From Olleya namhaensis (GTDB taxonomy: Bacteria; Bacteroidota; Bacteroidia; Flavobacteriales; Flavobacteriaceae): 64,000 bases of DNA. Below are positions 26,564-35,158 of the stretch, in pieces; the first letter of the stretch is position 1; each line of letters begins with the position of its first letter. The stretch spans positions 310,001-374,000 of the forward strand of contig NZ_FORM01000002.1 of the NCBI RefSeq assembly GCF_900114005.1, given 5' to 3'. The position numbers and the translations under genes are program-made. The notes under the pieces were generated by a model, which searched no databases, was not told the DNA's origin, and saw nothing but the letters and a program-made list of their open reading frames with translations.

Positions 26564-28566
26564 GACGCTTCTAAAACTATTATTTGATTACTTTTTAACT
26601 TGGTATTTTTACTTACCGATTGCTTATTAACTACACCAACCCCATTACACTGGACTTTGATTTTAACATTCATGTTTTCCAACAAAGCCAATGCATCCAT
26701 AACTGGCAATCCGGTTACATCTGGCATAATTGTTTTATAAGTATTTGCAACGTTATAATACCCTTCATACTCTTTTTCTACTGATACATCCACAACATTT
26801 AATGATGCCACCTCATCAATTAACGGTGTGTCTGTAAATATTTTTTGAGCTACTTTTTTAAATACAGGACCAGATACATCTGCTCCATAAAATCCTTTTT
26901 TAATACTCGGCTTATGTATCACGACTATACAAGAATACTTAGGCTTGTCCGAAGGAAAGTAACCCGCAAAAGACGAAATATATCTTGGCTTTTTAGCCCA
27001 GTCATCCATCCAATACTCTACCCTTGCAGTACCTGTTTTTCCGCTCATTGAAAAATAATCAGAGTACAATGAACGCCCAGTACCTCTAGTCACCACATTT
27101 TTAAGCATTGCCTTAGCAGCATTTAGCGTAGCGTCCGAACAGATTTTTGGATTAATCACAGACCTTTCAAAAGACTCTATCTGCTTATCCAACTCTTTAA
27201 CCTCTCTAATAAACCTAGGCTTAACCATAACTCCATTATTAGCAACCGCATTATAAAAAGTTAGCGTTTGCAAAGGCGTCAACCTAAGATTATAACCATA
27301 AGCAATAGACGGAAGCGCATTACGACTCCATTTTTCATCTCCCGGTCTCGGGATCATTGGTGCCCCTTCTCCTTTAATAGAAATACCTAATTTTTTATCT
27401 AAATTCCAACTGCTTAAAATATCTAAAAAGCGTTCTGGATTTTTAGCATAAGCATCATCAATAATTGTTGCTAAACCAATATTTGAAGATACCTCCAAAG
27501 CTCTAGCTGCAGATATTTTTCCGTTTCCGTGAGAATCCCTTATTCCTTTTCCATAAAACACCTTATACCCATTACCCGTGTCAATAACATCTGACGTGTC
27601 TATTTTTTTATCCTCTAAAGCTGCCATTATAGCCATTAGCTTAAAAGTCGAACCCGGCTCATGCGACTCATAAACCGCATAATTCCTTTTTTCGTAATAA
27701 TATCCAGACTTTGTTTTTCCTAAATTAGAAATTGCCTTAATCTCTCCCGTAGCAACTTCCATAACCACCACAGTACCATGTTCTGCTTCGTACAATTCTA
27801 ACTGCTCTAATAAGGCATGATGCGCAATATCCTGAATATTAACATCTATAGTTGTATATACATCCAAACCATCCTTAGGCTCTACTTGATCGTAGTCTAA
27901 AATTGGCTTCCATTGTCCTTTTCCTATTTTCTGCTTAAGACGCTTACCGTCTTTACCTCTTAAATAATCCACTCCAAAAGCACCATCTATACCTGCTCTT
28001 GTAATATTACCTTCATCATCCGTACGCTCATATCCAATAGTACGTTGCGCTACTTCGCCCAAAGGATGTTCTCTTTTTACTTTCTGCTCCACAATTAACC
28101 CACCTTTAAAAGCGCCTAATTTTAATAAAGGAAACTCTCTAAACTTTAAATAGTCTGAATAACCAATATTTCGTGCTAACAAAAAGTATCTATTTTTATT
28201 TGCTCTAGCTTTCCCTAATTCCTTTTTATAATACGTTTTAGACTTACCAGAATATTTAGACAAAGCCTCGCTTAAAGCAATTATGTTTGCTTTAAAATTT
28301 TTATCTGATGGCGTTACTGCATCAAACAAAATATCATACTTAGGTATTGATGTTGCTAACAAGCTACCATCTGAAGAATATACATTACCTCTGTTTGCAG
28401 GAATGACAACATCCTTTAAAGCACGCTTGTCTGCAAGCGCCCTATACTTATCACCTTGCACCACTTGGATGGTTAACAATTTCCCAACCACAAGCAGCCC
28501 AAAGACGAACATACATCCTGCGACAAAATACAATCTGTTTAATATGTTCTTTTCGGTTAATGCCAC
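26560..28566 (-). CDS. ftsI: Septal peptidoglycan transpeptidase FtsI (PBP3-type) with C-terminal PASTA domain
   Basis: This class B penicillin-binding protein crosslinks septal peptidoglycan. It has a short cytoplasmic tail, one membrane helix (about residues 10-30) and a dimerisation domain (VIPANRGNVYSSDGSLLA). The transpeptidase domain carries the three catalytic motifs: STFK (GSTFKL, about 306-309), SSN and KTGT (SGKTGTARV). The last 65 residues are one PASTA domain (MPDVTGLPVMDALALLENM), absent from E. coli FtsI. The 668-residue length matches this architecture. Confidence 0.95.
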   Translation of the reverse strand: MALTEKNILNRLYFVAGCMFVFGLLVVGKLLTIQVVQGDKYRALADKRALKDVVIPANRGNVYSSDGSLLATSIPKYDILFDAVTPSDKNFKANIIALSEALSKYSGKSKTYYKKELGKARANKNRYFLLARNIGYSDYLKFREFPLLKLGAFKGGLIVEQKVKREHPLGEVAQRTIGYERTDDEGNITRAGIDGAFGVDYLRGKDGKRLKQKIGKGQWKPILDYDQVEPKDGLDVYTTIDVNIQDIAHHALLEQLELYEAEHGTVVVMEVATGEIKAISNLGKTKSGYYYEKRNYAVYESHEPGSTFKLMAIMAALEDKKIDTSDVIDTGNGYKVFYGKGIRDSHGNGKISAARALEVSSNIGLATIIDDAYAKNPERFLDILSSWNLDKKLGISIKGEGAPMIPRPGDEKWSRNALPSIAYGYNLRLTPLQTLTFYNAVANNGVMVKPRFIREVKELDKQIESFERSVINPKICSDATLNAAKAMLKNVVTRGTGRSLYSDYFSMSGKTGTARVEYWMDDWAKKPRYISSFAGYFPSDKPKYSCIVVIHKPSIKKGFYGADVSGPVFKKVAQKIFTDTPLIDEVASLNVVDVSVEKEYEGYYNVANTYKTIMPDVTGLPVMDALALLENMNVKIKVQCNGVGVVNKQSVSKNTKLKSNQIIVLEAS

Positions 28567-28575
28567 GATTTGAAC

Positions 28576-28893
28576 TTAGCTTTCTGGTTTAACAATTATT
28601 TTTTTAGGCGGAATTACTGAAGGCGCCAACCCTTTTTCTTTCATTTTTTTTACAACAGAGGACTCCATTTTTAGCTGCATCAATCGGGTCCTTCCATCAT
28701 ATAATTCGGATCGCAATTCTTTAACTTGATTATTAAGTTTTGCTATCTCGTATACTTTCTTATCCAAACTGTGAGAACTAGCAATCATTACTAAGGCTAA
28801 AGCCGAAAGAAAAAATATTACTTTCCAGTTTTTAAAAGAATCTTCACTTACTAAAAAAGTCCCTCGCAATAAACTATAGATACTTTTTTTCAT
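28576..28893 (-). CDS. ftsL: FtsL-like cell division protein
   Basis: This is a 105-residue bitopic protein: a basic cytoplasmic N-terminus, one membrane helix (about residues 24-42, WKVIFFLSALALVMIASSHS) and a periplasmic coiled coil (YEIAKLNNQVKELRSELYDG). It ends in a Pro/Lys tail. FtsL sequences are poorly conserved; the call rests on topology and on position between rsmH and ftsI. It would form the FtsQLB complex that activates FtsWI. Confidence 0.85.
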   Translation of the reverse strand: MKKSIYSLLRGTFLVSEDSFKNWKVIFFLSALALVMIASSHSLDKKVYEIAKLNNQVKELRSELYDGRTRLMQLKMESSVVKKMKEKGLAPSVIPPKKIIVKPES

Positions 28894-28896
28894 TGC

Positions 28897-29802
28897 TTAA
28901 ATCTTTTCTGCAATACGCAACTTCGCACTACGTGCTCTGTTGTTAATTTTTATTTCTTCTTTAGACGGAATAATTAAACCGCCAACTTTTTTTAATGGCA
29001 CTTCAAAACGACCAAACACATCACGCTCCGGCTCCCCTTCAAACAAGCCATTTCTAATAAATCGTTTTACCAATCTATCTTCTAAAGAGTGATAAGAAAT
29101 TAAGCTAACACGCCCATTAGGCTTTAAAATCTCTGGCGTTTGTTGTAAAAACTCCTTCAAAGCCTCAATTTCTTGATTAACCTCTATTCTTATCGCTTGA
29201 TATATTTGCGCTAATATTTTGTTTTCATGTTTTGGAGACAAAAAGCGTTGCAATACTTTTTTAAGTTGATCACTAGTTCTAATCTCCTCTTCTTTACGTT
29301 GCTCTACAATTAAACCCGCCATAGCTGAAGCAGAACGAAGCTCTCCATATTGTGCCAACACCTGTTTAAGTTGCTCTTCATCATACTCATTAATAACATG
29401 ATAAGCAGACAGTGTATCACTTTGATTCATACGCATATCCAACTCCGCCTCAAAGCGGGTAGAAAACCCACGTTCCGCGACATCAAATTGATGCGACGAC
29501 ACTCCAAAATCTGCCAAAATACCATCCACAGCTTTTACACCATGAAAGCGTAAAAAGCGTTTTATGTATCTAAAATTTTCATGTATTAATACAAATCTAG
29601 GATCGTCGATTGCGTTTTCAAGTGCATCTTTATCCTGATCAAAAGCATATAACTTACCGTTTTCTCCTAAACGTTTTAATATTTCTCTACTATGTCCACC
29701 ACCACCAAATGTAACATCCACATAGACGCCATCCTCTTTGATAGCCAAGCCACCAACGGTTTCATTTAATAATACTGGATTATGATATGCTGTCATCGTC
29801 AT
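28897..29802 (-). CDS. rsmH: 16S rRNA (cytosine1402-N4)-methyltransferase
   Basis: The enzyme methylates N4 of C1402 in 16S rRNA using S-adenosylmethionine. The SAM-binding segment is VDVTFGGGGHSREIL, followed by the family motifs ILADFGVSSHQFD, GFSTRFEAELDMRM and ISYHSLEDRLVKRF. Length is 301 residues. The start overlaps mraZ by 23 bases; a second ATG two codons on would reduce this to 17. Either way translation is coupled to mraZ. Confidence 0.96.
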   Translation of the reverse strand: MTMTAYHNPVLLNETVGGLAIKEDGVYVDVTFGGGGHSREILKRLGENGKLYAFDQDKDALENAIDDPRFVLIHENFRYIKRFLRFHGVKAVDGILADFGVSSHQFDVAERGFSTRFEAELDMRMNQSDTLSAYHVINEYDEEQLKQVLAQYGELRSASAMAGLIVEQRKEEEIRTSDQLKKVLQRFLSPKHENKILAQIYQAIRIEVNQEIEALKEFLQQTPEILKPNGRVSLISYHSLEDRLVKRFIRNGLFEGEPERDVFGRFEVPLKKVGGLIIPSKEEIKINNRARSAKLRIAEKI

Positions 29803-30250
29803 CGTCTTTACCCATTACTTCCTCAGCTAAATCTGCAAAATCAACAGTTGCATCATCAATAGCCTTCTCATATTTTGTTTTATCCCAAATCTCGATAATA
29901 TTTACAGCCGAAGACATTACAATCTCTTTTGTTATCGACGCAAAAGCAACTAAATCCTTAGGAATCAGCAAACGCCCACTAGCATCTACTTCAACTATTT
30001 TCACACCTGCAGTGAAGCGACGTATAAAATCGTTGTTTTTCTTTTTAAATCTATTTAACTTATTTACCTTTTGCATCAAAACATTCCATTCCTGCATTGG
30101 ATACAACTCCAAACACTCCTGAAAAACTGCTCTTTTTAAAACAAAACCGTCCTGCAACTCTGGAGCCAACTGTTTTTTCAACGCAACAGGTAACATAAGC
30201 CTCCCTTTTGCGTCTACTTTACATTCGTATGTTCCTATTAATGAGTTCAC
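29780..30250 (-). CDS. mraZ: Transcriptional regulator MraZ
   Basis: The protein has two AbrB-like swapped-hairpin domains, each with the family DxxGR motif: VDAKGRLMLPVALK at about residues 12-25 and VDASGRLLIPKDLV at about 93-106. MraZ forms rings and binds GTGG-type direct repeats in front of its own operon. Three such repeats with exact 10-base spacing lie upstream. The 156-residue length is normal. It is the first gene of the dcw cluster. Confidence 0.96.
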   Translation of the reverse strand: MNSLIGTYECKVDAKGRLMLPVALKKQLAPELQDGFVLKRAVFQECLELYPMQEWNVLMQKVNKLNRFKKKNNDFIRRFTAGVKIVEVDASGRLLIPKDLVAFASITKEIVMSSAVNIIEIWDKTKYEKAIDDATVDFADLAEEVMGKDDDDDSIS

Positions 30251-30282
30251 AACCGTTTTTATCTATCAAAATTTGTAAAAAT

Positions 30283-30290
30283 CAAATATA
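30283..30290 (-). promoter_or_regulatory. Candidate -7 promoter box of the dcw operon
   Basis: The minus strand reads TATATTTG, a full TAnnTTTG match, 33 bases before the mraZ ATG. The predicted transcript start is near 30276. The -33 position falls inside the GTGG repeats and has no TTTG, so an activator or a weak promoter is possible. Confidence 0.6.
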
Positions 30291-30300
30291 TTGAAAAAAA

Positions 30301-30326
30301 CACCACTTTTTACCACATTCTACCAC
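30301..30326 (-). promoter_or_regulatory. MraZ operator: three GTGGT(A/G) direct repeats at 10-bp spacing
   Basis: On the minus strand GTGGTA (30326-30321), GTGGTA (30316-30311) and GTGGTG (30306-30301) repeat every 10 bases, separated by 4-base spacers. This is the arrangement known for MraZ binding sites in other bacteria. The repeats lie 11 bases upstream of the -7 box, where they would cover the -33 region and block RNA polymerase. Confidence 0.8.
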
Positions 30327-30498
30327 ATTGTTAATAAGTATTGTAACTTTAACACATAAATCAGGCTCAAAAACAGACAAGTATCAAGAGAACAGACAAC
30401 TAAAAGAGTTATAACCAAGTGGGAGTAATTATGAATTTTATTTCATAAAACCGCAATGAACTAAATGATTAAAATAGCTGTTTTTTAAATGAAATACT

Positions 30499-30506
30499 TA
30501 TATTTG
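30499..30506 (+). promoter_or_regulatory. Candidate -7 box for the alpha/beta hydrolase gene
   Basis: TATATTTG fits TAnnTTTG and lies 27 bases before the ATG. There is only a T-rich stretch, no TTTG, at the -33 position. Confidence 0.5.
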
Positions 30507-30532
30507 CTTTTGATGTAAACTAGTAATCATTA

Positions 30533-31297
30533 ATGGCTCGTACACTTAAAAAAGAAGGAAAATTCAACTATATCGAAGTTGGTGAAGGACAACCAATAAT
30601 TGTACTTCACGGACTTATGGGAGGACTAAGTAATTTTGCTGCTGTCACTGATTTTTTTAGTGCTAATGGCTACAAAGTAATTATACCTGAACTGCCTATA
30701 TACAGTAAGTCTTTACTTAAAACTAACGTTAAATCTTTTGCAAAATATCTTTACGATTTTATTGAATTCAAAGGACTTAATGATGTTGTGCTTTTAGGTA
30801 ATTCTTTAGGTGGGCATATTGGTTTATATCACACTAAAATGCATCCTGACAAAGTAAAAGCTTTAGTCATTACAGGAAGTTCTGGACTTTACGAAAGTGC
30901 AATGGGTGGTGGTTATACTAAAAGAAGTGACTACGAAGTTATCAAGAAAAAGGCTCAAGAAGTTTTTTATGATCCTGCTGTAGCGACCAAAGAAATTGTT
31001 GACGAAGTTTACGAAACGGTAAATGACAGAAACAAATTAATTAAAACTTTAGCAATTGCTAAAAGTGCCATCCGACATAATATGGCTAAGGATTTACCAA
31101 AAATGAATACACCAACATGTATCATTTGGGGTAAAAATGATGGTGTTACACCTCCTGATGTGGCTGACGAGTTTAATGCATTACTACCAAATTCTGATTT
31201 ATTCTGGATAGACAAATGTGGTCATGCTGCTATGATGGAACATCCTGATACATTTAATCAAATTTTATTTGACTGGTTTAAAACTCGAAATATTTAA
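30533..31297 (+). CDS. Alpha/beta-fold hydrolase
   Basis: The 254-residue cytosolic protein has a full hydrolase triad. The nucleophile elbow GNSLGG gives Ser (about residue 96), the acid is likely Asp in GKNDGVTPP, and the base is His in CGHAAMMEHP. The oxyanion motif HGLMGG is near residue 26. The substrate cannot be told from sequence. Related proteins include esterases and C-C bond hydrolases of the MhpC type. The start is supported by a promoter box upstream. It is divergent from the dcw operon. Confidence 0.85.
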   Translation: MARTLKKEGKFNYIEVGEGQPIIVLHGLMGGLSNFAAVTDFFSANGYKVIIPELPIYSKSLLKTNVKSFAKYLYDFIEFKGLNDVVLLGNSLGGHIGLYHTKMHPDKVKALVITGSSGLYESAMGGGYTKRSDYEVIKKKAQEVFYDPAVATKEIVDEVYETVNDRNKLIKTLAIAKSAIRHNMAKDLPKMNTPTCIIWGKNDGVTPPDVADEFNALLPNSDLFWIDKCGHAAMMEHPDTFNQILFDWFKTRNI

Positions 31298-31365
31298 ACC
31301 AAACTAGTTACTACATATCTTACACTAAAAGTTTTCGCTTTAGCGATACCAAAAACAGTTTTACA

Positions 31366-31971
31366 ATGCACATCAAGTCTGCCGAATTTATAACAAGTAA
31401 TTCTGACGCTGCCAAGTGTCCGAAAGATCGCTTACCAGAATATGCATTTATTGGTAGAAGTAACGTTGGTAAATCATCATTAATAAACATGCTTACCAGC
31501 AGAAAAAGTTTAGCAAAAACATCTGGTCGCCCAGGAAAAACACAGCTTATAAATCACTTTTTAATCAATCACGATTGGTTTTTAGTAGATTTACCTGGTT
31601 ATGGTTACGCTAAGGTTTCTAAAAGCATCAAAAAGGTTTTTCAAAAATTTATCACTCAGTATTTAGAACAACGTGAACAACTGGTTACTGCATTTGTACT
31701 TGTAGACATCAGGCACAAACCTCAACCTGTTGACCAAGATTTTATGCAGTATTTAGGAGAAAAAGGCATTCCGTTTTCTATCATATTCACTAAAGCGGAT
31801 AAGCTTAAACCTAAAGCAATTGACAACCATGTTGAAGATTATAAAAACATCTTGTTAGAAACTTGGGAGGAAATGCCAAACTACTTTATAACGTCTTCTA
31901 GTAAGGACATTGGTAAAGAAGAGGTATTACAATATATTGACAGCCTAAACCAAAGCTTTATTTTAGACTAA
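31366..31971 (+). CDS. engB: Ribosome biogenesis GTPase EngB (YsxC/YihA)
   Basis: This TrmE-Era family GTPase is needed for large ribosomal subunit assembly. G1 is GRSNVGKSS (about residues 31-39), the switch region SGRPGKTQLINHF is the hallmark of EngB, G3 is DLPGYG, G4 is TKAD and G5 is SSS. The 201-residue length is standard. It is 68 bases after the hydrolase and probably co-transcribed. The 277 bases that follow hold nothing I can identify. Confidence 0.96.
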   Translation: MHIKSAEFITSNSDAAKCPKDRLPEYAFIGRSNVGKSSLINMLTSRKSLAKTSGRPGKTQLINHFLINHDWFLVDLPGYGYAKVSKSIKKVFQKFITQYLEQREQLVTAFVLVDIRHKPQPVDQDFMQYLGEKGIPFSIIFTKADKLKPKAIDNHVEDYKNILLETWEEMPNYFITSSSKDIGKEEVLQYIDSLNQSFILD

Positions 31972-32248
31972 GTTCTAACACCTTTTACTTCTTATACAAA
32001 TTCACGCTGCAGAGCAATTAACTGCTACTTTCTAAAAAATAGCAACTAAAACACGTACCTATTATACACGTATTAGTTACGCAATCATTTTACTTAGCTA
32101 AAACAACCATGTTTTAACTAGACTTTCACATTGAAAACCCGCTACTCTTCAGCTTTTTTATTACTTTAGTTGTTTAACCAAATTTTAAGTCTAACACACT
32201 CTTTTTAGGCTTGATGCAATTACAAATTATACTAAACGACGGAACAAC

Positions 32249-33019
32249 ATGACAAACAACACTAAATTAAGCGGAAAAAATGTACTTATAACAGCTGGAG
32301 CACAAGGTATTGGAGAAGCTATAACTAAGCACTTTATTGATAGCGGAGCCAATGTTGCAATACATTATTTTTCTAGTGCTGACACTGCTAATGAGTTGAC
32401 AACTTACGCCACCAAAAAAGGACAAAAAGCAGTAGCCATAAGCGGTGATTTAACAAAAGAGGAGGATGCAAACGCATTAGTTACAAAAACGGTAGAAGCA
32501 CTTGGTGGTTTAGATATATTAATAAACAATGCAGGTTCTCTGGTTGCCCGTAAACTGCTTAACGAAATGGAAGCTGAGTTTTGGCATAAAGTTATGGACA
32601 TAAACCTAACCTCTATGATGTTTGTTACTCGAGCAGCTGCACCGCATCTTGCAAAAAATGACAACAGTAGTATTGTCAACCTAGCTTCTTTAGCTGGACG
32701 TAAAGGCGGACACCCTGGATCATTGGCCTACTCAACAAGTAAAGGTGCTATTTTAACATTAACGCGTGCGCTTTCTGCAGAATTAGGACCTCAAGGTACA
32801 CGAGTAAATGCCGTATCGCCTGGACTAATTTTAGGCACATCGTTTCATAACACACACACAACAAAAGAATCTGCTGCAGCTACAACAGCAGGTATACCTA
32901 TACAACGAGCTGGTAATGCAGATGACGTTGCAAGAGCCGTATTATATCTAGCTTCAGAATATGATGGTTTTATCACCGGAGCAACATTAGATATTAATGG
33001 TGGTGTTTACAATATGTAA
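32249..33019 (+). CDS. Short-chain dehydrogenase/reductase (SDR)
   Basis: This is a classical SDR of 256 residues. The cofactor loop is TAGAQGIG, with Ala instead of the first Gly of TGxxxGxG. NNAG is present (INNAGS), along with the catalytic Ser (NLASLAG) and YxxxK (YSTSK). The C-terminal DINGGVYNM resembles the FabG/glucose-dehydrogenase group. NAD(P)H-dependent oxidation or reduction of a carbonyl is expected; the substrate is unknown. Confidence 0.85.
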   Translation: MTNNTKLSGKNVLITAGAQGIGEAITKHFIDSGANVAIHYFSSADTANELTTYATKKGQKAVAISGDLTKEEDANALVTKTVEALGGLDILINNAGSLVARKLLNEMEAEFWHKVMDINLTSMMFVTRAAAPHLAKNDNSSIVNLASLAGRKGGHPGSLAYSTSKGAILTLTRALSAELGPQGTRVNAVSPGLILGTSFHNTHTTKESAAATTAGIPIQRAGNADDVARAVLYLASEYDGFITGATLDINGGVYNM

Positions 33020-33075
33020 GGACACACCGTCAATCCAAACAAACAGTAGTATCTTTACAACTATAAATTAAAATC

Positions 33076-33300
33076 ATGAAAATAAATCTATTATCCTGCG
33101 ATGCGCAACGACCAGACAAAAGAGCAATTGCTAAATGTATTGTCGAAATCTCATCAAACATAAATGACTCTCTAGCCAATGAGCTTACAGACATTTTATT
33201 AGAAGGCGATCCCGTTGATATCGAAATGGAAGATAAAAATTCAGGATCCGCATTAAGAGCATTACGAAAACTAAGTATTGATTACGAAATAGTAGAATAA
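33076..33300 (+). CDS. Small conserved-looking protein of unknown function (74 aa)
   Basis: The product is a compact acidic protein with an alternating helix/strand pattern (ANELTDILLEGDPVDIEM, ALRALRKLSIDYEIVE) and no signal peptide. Its C-terminal half has the look of a small alpha/beta fold such as the L7/L12 C-terminal domain, but I cannot assign a family. It lies between two SDR genes, 10 bases before the second, so it is probably in that transcript. A TATCTTTA box at 33050-33057 may be its own promoter. Confidence 0.65.
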   Translation: MKINLLSCDAQRPDKRAIAKCIVEISSNINDSLANELTDILLEGDPVDIEMEDKNSGSALRALRKLSIDYEIVE

Positions 33301-33310
33301 AGAAGAATAA

Positions 33311-34030
33311 ATGGAACACTTAAAAAATAAAAAAGCAATAATTACTGGAGGCGGAAAAGGACTAGGTAAAGCTACCGCAATTGCATTTGCTAAAGAAGGT
33401 ATTGACGTTGCTATTACAGGTAGAAACGAAGAGACTTTAAAAGCAACTGTTGCCGAACTAAAAGCATTGGGTGTAAATGCAACTTATGCTGCGTTTGACG
33501 TTGGTAATTATGACCAAGTAAAAACAGGTATTAAAACACTAATAGATACTTTAGGTACTGTTGATATATTAGTCAACAATGCAGGTATTGCAGCTTTTGG
33601 GACTTTAAATGACATGGAAGTTAGTCAGTGGACTAAAATTATCCAAACCAATGTTATGGGTATGTACTATGTAACCAAGGAAGTCCTACCTTATTTAATT
33701 GATAAAAACGAAGGTGACATTATCAATGTATCATCTACAGCAGGATTAAGTGGTAATGCCACTACATCTGCCTATTCAGCTTCAAAATTTGCTGTTATAG
33801 GTTTATCAGAATCTTTAATGAAGGAAGTTAGAAAAAACAACATTAGAGTATGCACACTAACACCAAGTACTATTGCATCTGATATGTCTGTAGATTTAGG
33901 TATTGCAAACAGAGACTCTGAAGACAGTATTTTACAACCTGAAGACTTTGCAGAGTTAGTTGTTGCTGGATTAAAGTTACCTAGAAGAGCTATGCTTAAA
34001 AGCGCAGCGTTATGGTCTACAAATCCTTAA
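33311..34030 (+). CDS. SDR family reductase, 3-ketoacyl-ACP reductase-like
   Basis: The 239-residue classical SDR has the intact cofactor loop TGGGKGLG, NNAG (VNNAGIA), catalytic Ser (NVSSTAG) and YSASK. Arg after the second strand (TGRNEE) suggests NADP(H). The closest pattern is FabG/YdfG-like reductases. A true FabG usually sits with fatty-acid genes, which are absent here, so the physiological substrate is open. Its stop codon overlaps that of the convergent permease gene by 4 bases. Confidence 0.85.
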   Translation: MEHLKNKKAIITGGGKGLGKATAIAFAKEGIDVAITGRNEETLKATVAELKALGVNATYAAFDVGNYDQVKTGIKTLIDTLGTVDILVNNAGIAAFGTLNDMEVSQWTKIIQTNVMGMYYVTKEVLPYLIDKNEGDIINVSSTAGLSGNATTSAYSASKFAVIGLSESLMKEVRKNNIRVCTLTPSTIASDMSVDLGIANRDSEDSILQPEDFAELVVAGLKLPRRAMLKSAALWSTNP

Positions 34031-35121
34031 TGTTTAACATCTAAAGCATCGCGTAATGCATTTCCAATAAGCATAAACGCCATTACTAAAAACATGATAC
34101 ATAATCCTGGTAACACCGCTAAATAAGGTTTACCTAGGATTATGTAATTGTAATGATCTTTAATCATTGCTCCCCAACTAGCCATAGGCGGTTGTGCTCC
34201 AATCCCTAAAAAACTAAGCCCAGATTCTATCAAAATTGCTGCTGCAAAATTGGCTGCACAAATAACAATAACTGGCGCCATAATATTTGGCAGTATATGC
34301 TTTGTAATTATCCTATAGTCTTTAAACCCTAAAGCACGTGCTGCGGTTACATACTGCATTTCTTTGGCACTAATTAGTTGCCCTCTTACCACTCTAGCAA
34401 CTTCCACCCACATGGTTAAACCTACTGCTATAAACACTTGCCAAAACCCTTTTCCTAAAGCTAAAGTTATTGCAATCACTAATAATAGTGTTGGAATGGA
34501 CCAAGTTACATTAATAATCCACATTATAAAAGCATCTACTTTTCCACCGTAATAACCAGCGACACTCCCCATAAAAACTCCAATAACTAAAGATATAAAT
34601 ACAGCCACAAAACCTATAAAAAACGAGATCCTAGCACCAACTAATAACCTACTTAACAGGTCACGTCCATACTTGTCTGTTCCTAAATAAAATGTCACCG
34701 ACTTTATATATTGTCTAGCTGAATTTTTCATTATAAAATCTGCTGCAATTGTTTTAGAAACACCCTCTAAACCATCAGAAGCATACTCCGTATAAGTCAA
34801 CTGATTATCGTTTACACTGAAAGTAGCTATTGGTATTTCAGTATCAGTATTTTTTACTCCAAAAAATATTTTATCTAAAAATGACTGTTCATTTTTAATT
34901 TGAGAAGGAATAGTCAACATGTCTACTGTAAATCCTGGAGATTTAGAATGAATAGAGACATGCATTTGATTAGCATTTTGCGAATTATCTGGCGCAAATA
35001 GATATGCAAACACGGAGATTAACCCGACAACACCTATAAAGCACAAACTAAAAACGCCCCAAAAGTTTTTTTTAAACTTTTGAAGCGCTATTTGTGATAA
35101 TGAATTTGTTTTAGTCACCAT
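34027..35121 (-). CDS. ABC transporter permease, oligopeptide/dipeptide type (OppC/DppC)
   Basis: This binding-protein-dependent permease has an N-terminal helix (about residues 22-42), a long periplasmic insertion (about 45-145), then five to six helices. The cytoplasmic EAA coupling loop is RVVRGQLISAKEMQYVTAARALG with downstream TKHILPN. LGTDKYGRDLLSRLLVGARIS is the OppC-type signature. Partner permease, ATPase and binding protein are not in the window. The unusually long first periplasmic loop separates it from E. coli OppC. Confidence 0.88.
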   Translation of the reverse strand: MVTKTNSLSQIALQKFKKNFWGVFSLCFIGVVGLISVFAYLFAPDNSQNANQMHVSIHSKSPGFTVDMLTIPSQIKNEQSFLDKIFFGVKNTDTEIPIATFSVNDNQLTYTEYASDGLEGVSKTIAADFIMKNSARQYIKSVTFYLGTDKYGRDLLSRLLVGARISFFIGFVAVFISLVIGVFMGSVAGYYGGKVDAFIMWIINVTWSIPTLLLVIAITLALGKGFWQVFIAVGLTMWVEVARVVRGQLISAKEMQYVTAARALGFKDYRIITKHILPNIMAPVIVICAANFAAAILIESGLSFLGIGAQPPMASWGAMIKDHYNYIILGKPYLAVLPGLCIMFLVMAFMLIGNALRDALDVKH

Positions 35122-35132
35122 AAATTTTAGTT

Positions 35133-35148
35133 TCCTATTGCAATAGGA
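35133..35148. other. 16-bp perfect palindrome between prc and the permease gene
   Basis: TCCTATTG followed directly by its reverse complement CAATAGGA lies in the 37-base gap between two minus-strand genes. It has no T-run, so it looks more like a protein-binding site than a terminator. Confidence 0.4.
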
Positions 35149-35158
35149 CCGATAGACC

